Position numbers and translations under genes: made by a program. The notes under the pieces were generated by a model. The model made no database searches. It had not been told where the DNA came from and was given only the letters and a program-made list of their open reading frames with translations. Of a DNA stretch of 64,000 nt, positions 24,949 to 36,218 are shown in pieces; within the stretch, counting starts at the first letter, position 1; each line of letters starts with the position of its first letter. Origin of the DNA: Onchocerca lupi (Eukaryota; Nematoda; Chromadorea; Rhabditida; Onchocercidae); assembly GCA_028564675.1 (NCBI GenBank), contig JAOVVO010000124.1:62001-126000 (forward strand), given 5' to 3'.

Positions 24949-27900
24949 ATGAGCGACACTGTTAGGTGTTCTCGACTTTTCCTCCTCATCGGTATCATAA
25001 TCAGCTTGATAATCGATTCAGGCTGTAAGAATCCTACTGAAGCTGTAACAGTTCAATCATTTCATTCATCTACTTTATGGCAACATAATCATCATAAATA
25101 TATTGATTTCAAAATGATAACAAATGAAGAGAGCAATATTGTCATCGATTCCTCTAAATATCCACTTGCTCGAAAAGATGATTCAATTGTGGATGATTAT
25201 CATGGCATTAAGGTTGATAAAATTTGGAGATTCTCTAAACAGTTAGGCGACTTTTTTGATGACTTTTACAAATGAAGAATGAATTTTGGTTAAATTTATT
25301 AGGAAAGATTCTGAATTTGTTCAAGAAGTTCAAGGCGGAATTTCATTCTTTCTGAAGTTTCTTCCATTTTCCCACAGCTATATAGATTTTATCCATAATC
25401 TGTATATTGCTGATCTCTAAGAAAATAGAAAAGTCGAAAAGCAAAAATTGAACTAGTGGGAATTACATTAATAGACTAAATTATTCTCAGATTTAAAGGA
25501 TAAGGATGATATTCCATTACTTTTTTAATTCAGGGGCCATAGTTTAATAAGTAATTTAAATACTTTATTTTATGAATCGTTCTCGATTATAATTTAAATT
25601 TTTGAGTATTACTGAGAAATGGATTTCAATGTGAGCTAAACCAATTAAAATGTCGAAATAGGTTATGCAAATTTTTGACATTACTGAATTGAATTTATTT
25701 TGCGTTAATCCTTTTTTCCCTCAGAATATGATGACATTCTCGAACTGTGAACAAAAATCCATTCAAAAATAAACTTTTTTTTTTCCAAATTTTTTGAAAA
25801 AATTCATAGCTCATTGGAGAGGTTGTAGGTCGCAGATCCCTATCGATGGCTAGAAGATCCGGATTCAAACGAAACTAAGGAATTTGTTCAAAAATTGAAT
25901 TCAGTCTCTCAGCCATTCATTTCAAGTTCACCTATCAAAGATAGGCTCCAGAAACGGTATTTACCGATTTTAAAACGAATTTTTCTCCTAGAAAATTCAA
26001 AGAGTATAATTTGAACATTTCGAATTATAATTTGATATAATTTGAATAATTCCAGGTTAACCGAACTTTGGAATTATGAGAAATTTGGTTGTAGTAGCAA
26101 ACATGGTGATTATTACTATTATTTTTATAATTCGGGATTACAGAACCAAAGGTATTTAATTGGATTATTTCTGTCATTTTTTTAATCTTCAGTTTTGATG
26201 ATAAGATTTCAACGTATGAAAATTCTTTTATTGAAAACTACTATCTATTTTGTAACACTCATTTTAAACACATTTTTCAATGGATAAATGAAATGTAAGT
26301 CATTTTATCTTGTTAGTGTCAGACCGTCCGATGAATTTATGCTAACAGTAACAGTCTTGTTAGTTCGAGATGAAAAGCCTTATCTCATATTTTAATATGT
26401 GATGATATGTTCACTGTTTTTTTGTTGGCTCCATTTCAAATAATTGAAGAGAATTTTCTGATGCTTTATCGAGTAAGAAAGAAAAGTAAATCATGAACAG
26501 TTAATTTCCAATTTTCTTTGCATTCATATTCTTTCATTTATTTGTTGATTATATATTCATGAATTATTCACATGTTTTTTAGTGTTTTGTATCGTCAAAA
26601 AACGTTACTTGGTAAAAGTGAAGTATTTCTGGATCCGAACAAACTATCCGAAGATGGTACCACCTCTATGAATAAACAGTCTTTCACTGATGATGGTTCC
26701 ATATTAGTATATGGTGTTTCAGAAAAAGGCAGTGATTGGATGACGTTAAAGGTAAAATTTTCAAATTTTTACAAGTATTGTAAAAAATGATTCTCTTAAT
26801 TATATTTCAGGTTGTATATGTATTTTTTTTTTTTAATCACAAAGTGAGATTTTGCAGTTTAATATGAGATTTTATTTATATTTTAATTCTCAGGCAGGAA
26901 AATAATTTATATTAACCTAATCAACAATGAAATAATTTTGTATTATATCTTATTAAGCTCTTTGGGAATAATTCCATTTATGATATTGTCATTTTATTTT
27001 TGAATGATTGGTTTTCTTGAATGACTGGATGACGCCATGGTTAACTAAAATACTTCAATATTTTAGTTTGACCATGCTTATAGCGAATTTAAAAAAAAAA
27101 AAAAAAAAAAAAAACAAAGAATTATTTGTCGTTTTTAAAATTAAAACAATAGATAATTGATTTTTTTTTTGTTAAAGAATGTTGCTGATTCTTGATGTTC
27201 AAATAGTATGTGTGTTTTTCGCTTTGGAATTATTTTACATAGAACGTTTATCAGATGAATCTTTTTAGAATCTTCAAAATTAATCATTATATTATATTAT
27301 GCATTTTTTTCAGTTTAAAAAAGCTGATGGTACTGATTTGAACGACACATTAGTAGGTGTTAAATTCAGTGGTTTAGATTGGCTGATCGATAATAGTGGA
27401 GTCTTTTATTCGGTATATTTTTTTTTTATTCAAAAATGTAATGCTTAGAGATTTTCATTCCATTTTAATTTCATAGATGAAATAGTATCAACAGCACAAG
27501 GTAGGTTGACCGCGATTACTTTTAAATTCTAGAACTAGAACGATCACATTTTACTAGAAATGGAAATATTTTTATCCAATTTCAGACGTATCCTGATCAT
27601 AAAGGTATAATGGAAGGAACATCAACGGAAAAACATGAATATCATTCATTATATTTTCATAAATTAGGCACTCCGCAGAGTGATGATGTTTTAGTCGCTG
27701 ATTTCCGATCTCATCCTGAATATATTTGGTTTGTGTTTTGCTTATTTGTGTTAATTTGAAGAAGGATTATGACTATTTATCTATCCATATTTCCTATAAC
27801 AGTTATTTTCATGAATCCATATTTTTTTTCTCTTCAGTTTTAAGTATTTCATCGCGCCATTTATATATTATTTATTTAGTTCTATTTCTATTTATTTGAG

Positions 27901-30900
27901 TAATTAGCCAATTCCATTTCATTTTGCTATATTGTTTGATTCAGTAATGAAAGTATATAGTAAGGGAACTCAAATGCTATTAAGTAAACTATAATGATAT
28001 GTAAAAAACTAATAAAACGTGCTTAATCATGCCAAATCTTAGGAAATGGAATCCTTATCTTTGATAATTTATAAATATCTAATAATTAGAAAGATTGTCT
28101 ATTTATATCTTATTTGTTTCCAGCTTTGAATTATTTCATTTCCATTTATTTCACTTCAAATATCGTATTTTTCTAGCTCGGGCAGTGTAACAGATGATGG
28201 TCGTTATTTGATAGTAGATGTCAGTCGAGGTACGGATCCATCTAATAAGCTTTATTATTATGATGTCCAAGAAGCGAACCAAAAAATTACGGGTAAAGTA
28301 CCCTTGAAGCCACTCTTCGATAAATCAGATGCGAAATATGAAGTAAATTATTTTCATTCAGAACAGCAAATTCTGGTTAATTAACAGCGATAGCTATCGC
28401 ATTTCTAATTATCTGTAGCTTTGCAAAAAGCTGCAACCGCCTTCACTACCAACTAGCTATTTGCAAATTTTAGAAATAATCTGACAATGAGATTTGATCC
28501 TAAAGTACTCAGTGTTAACTTTTCAATTTTTATTGTCACCTGAAATAACAAATTAATAAAACTATCCAATCAAACATTCTTTCAGTTTATTGATAATGAC
28601 AATGACACAGCTTTAATACTAACGAATCACAATGCACCTTTGTTCAAAGTAATAAGAGTGAAAATGTCAACAGCTCATGAAGGGCCTTCTGCGTGGGAAA
28701 CGGTAATTCCGGAAGACAAGAAAAATAAATTGGATTGGGTGACATACGTTGGTGGCGATCGTTTAGTGGTTTCATATATAGAAGATGTTAAGGTATCATG
28801 ATGTTTTTTATACTATTACTTAGTATTCTAATAGTAGAATTACCGTTTTTACCATAAATTTTTTCTGCACTGAAATAATTTATAATAATATTTATTTGAA
28901 ACCCATAAAAGTGAGAAATTTGCTTTCAGATTTCAAAATTTATGATCAATTCTTTCGGAAGGATTTTTTGCAAAAAAAAAAAAAAAAAAAATATTCGGTT
29001 CATTAGATTAATACAGGGAATGTTGCAGAATAAGCTTTATGTATATTGTCCAAAAACGGGCGAGCGTTTCTATGAAATTCCATTGGAAATAGGAACAATA
29101 TCAGGATTTTTTGGTAATAAAAAGCATACAGAAATGTTCTTACGATTTGATTCATTTCTTACGCCGGGTATCATCTATCATGTTGATTTCAAAGACATAG
29201 AACCATCACATCCAGTAAAATTGAAGGTTTGATTATTATTTTCAATTGAAGGTTTGATTATTATTTTCTGGCTTAATTAGCATTAGTTTCGCATAATCAA
29301 ATCTTAAGGTCCTTCAGTGCCACTTGTTTTTCAATACTGACTTGATCAGATCATATAATCATATATGCTTATCCAGAAAAAATTCTTAAGCTATTTTGTA
29401 TAATCAGTTTTCACTAATTTGATTGATGGTTTAAGCCGTTTAATCGTATCTTATTTGTTTTCTAATCTTATCTTATTTGTTTCGAATTTTTCGTGACAGC
29501 AGAACTGAAAACGAAAAAAAAAGAGACAGATTTCTTTCACTGAAAAATTTTAAAAAAATGGAAATTTCCAGGAATTTCGAAGAATCAATGTTAAAGGCGT
29601 AGATACAAGCAAATTCACTGTAAAACAAGTGTTTTGTACAAGCAAAGATGGAACAAAAGTAAGTTTGTTGATTTCATATAAACTGCAAGGACAGAGTAAT
29701 GTTGATTTGAAAAATGATTATAGCTTTATAGTAATGTAGTTACTAGCATGCTGATGATAATAACTATTGTAGCTATCATAACTATTTGAATAATGATAAT
29801 TTCTGAAAAAATAGAGTAAATCATGACATGGTGTGCGTAATATCGGTATATATAAATATTATAATCATAGTTGCTAAAAAAAAAGAAGTCCTAAAATATG
29901 AGTAATGATCGAAAAATGATTCTGGTAATATTTTGTTCTTTCAGAATTATTGCTTGAAATAAATAAAAAAGAAGAAGTTTCAGATACCTCTATACATTCT
30001 TCATAACAAAAATTTGGTTCTAAATGGAAATACTCCTACCGTACTTTATGGTTATGGTGGATTTAACATTGCTCTAATGCCTTATTTCTCTATTTCGTCT
30101 ATTTTATTCCTAGATAATTTTAAGGGTATCTTTGTATCAGCTAATTTACGTGGTGGAAGGTAAATCCAATTTCAAATTTATATTCTTATATTAATTATTC
30201 ATCATTTATACAAGTGGATGCGATTAATTTTCTTCATTTGAATGTTGAAGTCACTAAATAACTAGGAAAGTTTCCCTTTCCTAGTTATTTGTGCCAATTA
30301 AAATGTTAAGATTATATTAAAAATTCCGAATTCTGGAATTGTGCTGAGTGAAACTTTTTAAACTTCATGTCAGTATTAAAATATTTAAATATTTTCCATA
30401 AATATTGTTGTTTTCAATTTCCGGATTTTCCTATTAGTGGTATCGTCGTATCGGCGATATATGAAAAAGGAAAGTGAATTTAGCATAATTTTTATATGTT
30501 TCAGTGAATATGGTGAAAAATGGCATGAAGATGGAATGCGAGTACGAAAACAAAATGTTTTTGATGATTTTATAGCTGCTGCTGAATATCTAATCTCTAA
30601 TAATTATACATCACCAAGAAGGTCAGAGTTATTTAAAGTTTGTTTTATTTTTGCCCAAAATTATCATGTTGTCCTGAAAAAAATATAATGTTTTTTATTA
30701 TTTTTATTAATGAAAACATCATGTTATTTTCGTATTTTGAATCTCGAAGTTTTCGGAATTTCATTATAGATTAGCTATACGTGGTGGTTCAAATGGTGGC
30801 TTATTAGTTGGTGTCGTTTCGCAACAACGTCCAGAACTTTTTGGTGCTGTTCTAAATCAAGTTGGGTACGTTAGTTTTTTTCAAATATATAAATTTTTAA

Positions 30901-32400
30901 TAATGATTAAAATAGCACTGCATTTCTTATTTGATTTATGCATTCTTTAAATGCTAATGATATATATTGATAAAATAGTGTCTTTAATTATTGATTGCTG
31001 CAACTTGAAATGTTAATCTTTACTTTGTATTTTGCATAACTCCAAATAGGATAATATTCCTCCTTGTAGTTTTAGATTTAAAGTTGGTATAATGACTTTA
31101 TTATGGAGGATAATGGATATTATTATTTTTTTTATGAATAAAAAAGCTAAAGAATAAATATCCGTAGTAGAAGAAAATATGGAAAGTTTATAAATTATAT
31201 TGCTATTGTTGTTCATGTTGCCTTTATGTTGACGTTATTATTATTATTAATTATTACTTTTGTTATTAATGTACAGAAGTCTTTTGTTTCAGTGTTCTTG
31301 ATATGTTGCGATATCACAAATTTACTATTGGTAATGCATGGATACCAGAATATGGCAGTCCTGATGAAGCATCCGATTTTGAATTTATTTACAAGTAGTT
31401 TACAGAGAATTTTTTCTGGAATCTAATTCCTGCTTTTCTTTTCCAGATTCTTCTATTTTATAAATTTCACTTTTTTCTAATTTTCAGATTTAATATTAGT
31501 TGATTTGATGCTTATATCATAAACAATTTTTACAAAACTTTAATCATAAAAATATATTAAAGACTTGTCTTGTATATTTCACATGAAATTGAAATCAGTC
31601 TTTGAATTCATTGTCGGCTAAATTAAGACAACCATTTTAAAATGTTGACGAGTCATTTACATACATGAACTTTTTGTTTTAAAAATCAAAACTCGATGAC
31701 TACAATTCTTTAACGGTTTACTTTTTTTGTGACATAAAAAAAAAATATTTTCCTACTTAATTTTAGATATTCCCCACTTCATAATATCGAAATTCCGAAT
31801 AAAGGCCATCAATGGCCATCTACAATGCTTATGACAGCTGATCATGATGATCGTGTAGTACCTTCACATTCTTTAAAATATATGGCCCGGCTGTATGAAG
31901 CTGCTCGAGCATCAAACAATTTCCAGAAGAAGCCGCTCATTATACGAGTAGAGGTGAAAGCTGGCCATGGAGCTGGCAAGCCTACTAGCAAACTTGTAAG
32001 TTTTTCTTCTTTCTTTTTTTTTTGATAACCAACTTTGATGATACTTAAGCCAAAATTTGCTTTTCAAACGATGCACTTGATGCATCTCACACAAATTGTG
32101 CTCTAAATACGAAAAGCTCAATACTATTTCAAACTGTGTTTCTACTTTCTTGAAATGCAATGCTTTCAAATAGGGCAAAATTCAAATAGCAAGAGAAGGT
32201 GAAGGTCAAAAGAAGCAAATGATGATCTTATATTGTTTATTAGGAAATAATGCAGAGGGATGCTGCAGAAAAATGGCTGAGGATTCTTAAAATATTTGCT
32301 TTTTCCGAAATTAAAATTTTTCTTCCAACTTCAGATTGCCGAATTAGTGGATATGTATTGTTTCCTGCAAAAAGTGTTAGACCTGAAGTGGTATGAATAA
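24949..32400 (+). CDS. PREP: Prolyl oligopeptidase (S9A serine peptidase) with hydrophobic N-terminus
   Basis: It cleaves after proline in peptides shorter than about 30 residues. Sixteen exons join in frame: 24949-25212, 25829-25956, 26056-26151, 26583-26751, 27314-27412, 27586-27728, 28177-28342, 28586-28792, 29029-29226, 29572-29658, 29984-30159, 30505-30621, 30770-30865, 31293-31394, 31767-31995, 32335-32400. They give 780 residues. The body reads through the family blocks DYHGIKVADPYRWLEDPDS, NSGLQNQ, GSDWMTLK, LYGYGGFN and EYGEKWH. The catalytic triad is intact: Ser624 in GGSNGG, Asp711 in TADHDDRVVP and His750 in KAGHGAGKP. With a 70-residue offset these equal the mammalian positions 554, 641 and 680. 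The seven-bladed propeller lies between about 140 and 500. The oddity is the N-terminal extension with a hydrophobic stretch (FLLIGIIISLII, about 10-21) suggesting a signal peptide or membrane anchor. The end, MYCFLQKVLDLKWYE, fits the family. Confidence 0.97.
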
Positions 32401-34440
32401 GAACGAAAATGGAACTAAACGTATTAGCTATCGAGACATTCCGTTTTCTAGACATCTTTTTGAAATCATTAGTTTCCATCTTTTATTGTTATCTATCTTT
32501 TTTTTTAAATCCTGCAATCTGTTCATCAATAAACTTACTTAACTTCAATTATAGACAAAGAAATTGAAAGTATTTCGGATTCTCTTTTTTTACTATTTTC
32601 CCAAAACTATTTTTGTGTCCTGGAACTAGAACTTTTTTGTTCATCGAATCTCTTTATATCTTCTAGCAGATTTTGATTGATTCATTAAAAATTTCTGTTT
32701 TCATTATTGAGGAATTGCATGTTGTTACATTTTTAATATAGATTTAAAGTTAAATAAATATTTCGAATTGCAGTATTCAATGAATTGCATCTAAATTATA
32801 ATTGGGATTTAGTAATTTCCAATACAAATTTTTGTCGAAAATTAGTTGAACTGATGGCTCTTCGCAAAAATTTTTGATGAAAATATGATTTCCTTTCCTT
32901 TCTCTCAATAAGTATTTAAATAATTTCTTGGTAAATTTCTTAGGCATTCTGGAAGGAATTTAAAAAAAAAGCAAAGAAAATAAAATGATGTAAAATGTTA
33001 CGAAAACTTTAATGGGGATGGAATTAATATTGAATAACAGATTTATTCGAAGAAATAATGATTAAAAGTATAGCTTATAATAAAACAGATAACATTGTAA
33101 ATAATGATATATCAAAATTCCGAATAAATGCTATCAGTACAATCGCAATGAAGATTCGCTTAAATTGATCATTGTTAAACTTGTGATGCTACTATGATGA
33201 AAATCTAAAACAAAAGTTATAAAACGCTGGTAAAATTCATAATGCTGCGTGGATTATCCAATATTATCAATAATGCATATTTTCTTTAATTAAATTATCA
33301 ATAATTTAAATTCTGGAAAGTTTCAAGAAACACTTTTGAAAGTCATATTTAAAATACAATTGTAGCGGCAAAATTGAAATTTTCAAATAAAAATAAGCAA
33401 AATTTTTTAAGTCCTTTCGACTTCAAAAAATTTCATAGTTCATAAGAATTTCTAGGAATTTCACATGATTTAAGATAATAAATTATGAAAACAATATGTC
33501 ATGCTGAGCAATTTAATATAATCAAATAATTCCGGGAACTTCATGTTCGAAAATATTGTAATCGAAAAATTTGCATATTAGCTTACTCTCACATTTGCAA
33601 TGTAATCCGGAATTATTCATCAATGCAAGCGAAAAAAAAAATTTCCAAACTATGAATCGATTTAATTAATTCGAAAATGAATTTAAAAAAATGCTTTTTT
33701 ATCTTAATATTTTGAATTCAATATAGGTGAAATTCACGAATAGCAATTTTTTTTTTCCATTTGATGCTGTAATTAGAGAGAAGATGGAAAAAATTATCCT
33801 AAGAAATTTTCCGGGAGGTTTAGCCGTTGCATTGTTTTAAAATTAGATTAAGCACTGAATTGTGGATATCTCGAGAATGTTAAGAGCAAAAGAAGCATAG
33901 CAATAAGTTTTCATCGTATTATCTCAAAATTTAGACTAGATTTCAAGTCACAATCATTTCAAGAATATTAAATGAAAAAAAAGCATAGCAATAAACTCGT
34001 ATCATGTCAATTTTAAACTTTAATTAAGTATTGAGTTGCAATTATCTTCAACTTTATTAAATGCAAAGCATCTTTGTGATACAAATAATTATTCATTCAT
34101 TGTATATAATTGGTCAAATATAATTCAATATTTTATAATCCATTCCTACCTAAAATTTTTTTATTATATTATTTTGAATTTAAATCTCAAGTACTGGGTT
34201 ATAATTATTTCGAGAATATTAAATGCAAAAGAAGTTTGATAATAAATAAATGACGAACGGACAATTGAAATAAAATTTATGAATACAAAAAAAGAAATAT
34301 CATCCATCAATCGGGAAAACTTTCAGCATCGATGAGCTAAAATTATACCGCAACTTACCGTATCTTTCTAGAAATAATCGAAATAAATATGAAATTATTA
34401 ACATATATACAAAATCCTTAGATTAATGGCTTTGTAATTA
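32401..34440. other. 3' UTR and AT-rich intergenic DNA
   Basis: An AATAAA at 32528-32533 is a plausible polyadenylation signal for prolyl oligopeptidase. Beyond it the DNA is AT-rich and carries several degenerate, loosely repeated words containing ATATTAAATG and AAGCATAGCAATAA (about 33850-34240). No gene was found. Confidence 0.55.
32528..32533 (+). terminator. Possible polyadenylation signal of prolyl oligopeptidase
   Basis: AATAAA lies 128 bases after the stop codon. It is the first full consensus hexamer downstream, but AATAAA is common in such AT-rich DNA. Confidence 0.35.
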
Positions 34441-34740
34441 CACGATATTTCTGGAGAGGATTTAGAAATTTATACGATATAGTCAGATTCAACATAGATT
34501 ATACAGTAGCCCTGGATGGGATTTGTGTTGTAGTACCGTACCTTGTTCAGGGAAGAATTCGCTTATTGTTACAGTACTTTCGGTAAGAATTTGATAATTT
34601 TGCGATGCTTCCAGGAAGAATTTAGAATTGTGCAGTTTGTTTCCGGAAGGGATTTAAAATTGTAAATTTGGAAGCGATATTTCTGGAGGGCGTAAGATAT
34701 TTTGGAAAATAGATGAAACGAAAAAAATTTGCATAATTAC
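34440..34740. repeat. Degenerate GGAAGAATTTAGAATT-type repeats
   Basis: Words such as GGAAGAATTTAGAATTGTGC, GGAAGGGATTTAAAATTG, GGAAGAATTCGC and GAGAGGATTTAGAAATT recur at irregular spacings of about 45-60 bases. The array is strongly decayed and leads into the minisatellite next to it. Confidence 0.4.
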
Positions 34741-34913
34741 TCGAACAGGCTTATAGTAAGCTCGAAGGATATGCAGATTCTTCGTGAAAAGAAAAAAAAG
34801 AAAAAATTAGCGACTTCGCCAGAATTGGCTCGTTCGCTCCTTTCTTGCTCATTTCATAATATTTAGGTGGTGCGAGGTGGTTGGCTGAGGTGTGGTGGTG
34901 GGGTGTGCGGTCC

Positions 34914-35198
34914 GCGTATATAGGGGTGTACAGTCGGCGTATATCGGGATGTATCGTTCGCGTATATTGGGAAGTGTCATTAGCGTATATCGATAGATGC
35001 GTCGCATACGTCACGAGGTGCGTGCATCGAGAAATACGATGCGTGAATCGGTAGATGCGACACGTATTGAAAAATACGATGCGCACATCGGAAAGTGCAA
35101 CGCGTTTATTGGGTGGTGTGTCGTTGCGCGTATGAGCGATGCGATGCGTATATCGGGAGACTGCGATACGTACATTGAGAGACGCGTACATCGAGAAG
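34914..35198. repeat. GC-rich degenerate minisatellite, units of about 19-24 bp
   Basis: Successive units begin GCGTATAT or a close variant: GCGTATATAGGGGTGTACAG, GCGTATATCGGGATGTATCG, GCGTATATTGGGAAGTGTCA, GCGTATATCGATAGATGCG, followed by shorter and more diverged units with GATGCG and CATCG words. About a dozen units are present. Base composition is far richer in G and C than in the flanks. Both strands stay open for long stretches (146 codons on the minus strand), a side effect of the CG-rich unit that lacks stop words. No gene is claimed. Confidence 0.85.
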
Positions 35199-36194
35199 TA
35201 GTTCGTGATTATTATCGAAGTTTTTGCTATAAGAGATAAAAGGAAGAGATGAAATGGATTTAAATGGATTGAGAGAGGGATTCGGGAGAAGAATTGGTGC
35301 GATGGACGTGAAAAGATTCGCAGAGTGAATCGAGAGTAGAATTTGAGGGAGATGGATCGATGGAGGATTACAGAGATGAATGTTGAGGATAATTCGGGAA
35401 ATGAATTGTGAAAAGAATTGAAAAGATTGATCGTGAAATTTATAAATTGATCTGAAAAAAATGATTTGGAGTTTATTCAGGAGTAAGATTAAGGAGATGT
35501 ATTATAAGAAGGATTCGGAAATTGAGTAAAAAGTAAGACTGAAGAATCGTAAGAAGGGTTCGGAATATTTGTTCAAAAGAGGATTCATATAATTTAACGG
35601 ATAGGGAATTGCTACTTAAGCAGTTGCAGTTGTCAAAGCTTGAATTATTTTGCTGCATTTTCAATTCGAAGATTAAATGTTGCTTTCATTAAAAATTTAA
35701 GCAAAAAAGAGTTTATGATAGATCGATTGAATTTTAGGTATTCCGTAAAATCCTATCTCGCAATTCATCTCTCTATAACATCTTTCCGGCGATATCATCT
35801 TCTTGCATTGAATAATTCAAAGGTAGAGATTTTTTCGGCACTCCTAGGTACAGTACAATTAATCATAATTTTTAAAAAATTTGAACACTAATTAGAAGAG
35901 CTGTAATTATCCATAATTATTTTTATAATAATTTGGTTTAAAGATTTTTCCGGAAAATCAATAAGAAAAGAAAATTTTGAAAATTTATGCGAACATACTT
36001 GTATCAAGCAAAAAACTAGCATTATGAATAATTTGCTTGATAAAAAAAAAAAAACACATTTTTGTTGCGGAACTTCTCATTTGCTGATTATATTTTCTCA
36101 TTTTTTTTTTTTTGGGGAGGGGGGAAAGGAATTAAGATTACAATAATCCTTTTTACAATTGTAATGATTTTAGGTCAATTTAAAATTTTACTTT
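35199..36194. other. Purine-rich then AT-rich intergenic DNA
   Basis: From 35240 to 35600 the plus strand is purine-rich with recurring GAATTCGGGA, GATGGA and AGAATTG words, probably a continuation of decayed repeats. From 35600 to the acceptor of the next gene it is AT-rich with a GGGGAGGGGGG run at about 36114. No gene was recognised. Confidence 0.5.
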
Positions 36195-36210
36195 TGTTGT
36201 TTTATTTTAG
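36195..36210 (+). promoter_or_regulatory. Likely spliced-leader acceptor of the coiled-coil gene
   Basis: TTGTTGTTTTATTTTAG precedes ATAAATAA and the ATG at 36219. The distance to the start codon is only 8 bases, typical of trans-spliced nematode messages. Confidence 0.6.
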
Positions 36211-36218
36211 ATAAATAA

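Noticed and set aside
32240..32334. Open extension before the last prolyl oligopeptidase exon (EIMQRDAAEKWLRI)
   Set aside because: An acceptor at 32334 gives IAELVDMYCFLQKVLDL, which fits the family's C-terminus. The longer exon would read a non-family end in another frame.
34751..35239. Long open frames on both strands (146 codons minus, 80 codons plus)
   Set aside because: They follow the GC-rich minisatellite, whose unit lacks stop codons on both strands. The peptides are only repeats of the unit, without splice context.
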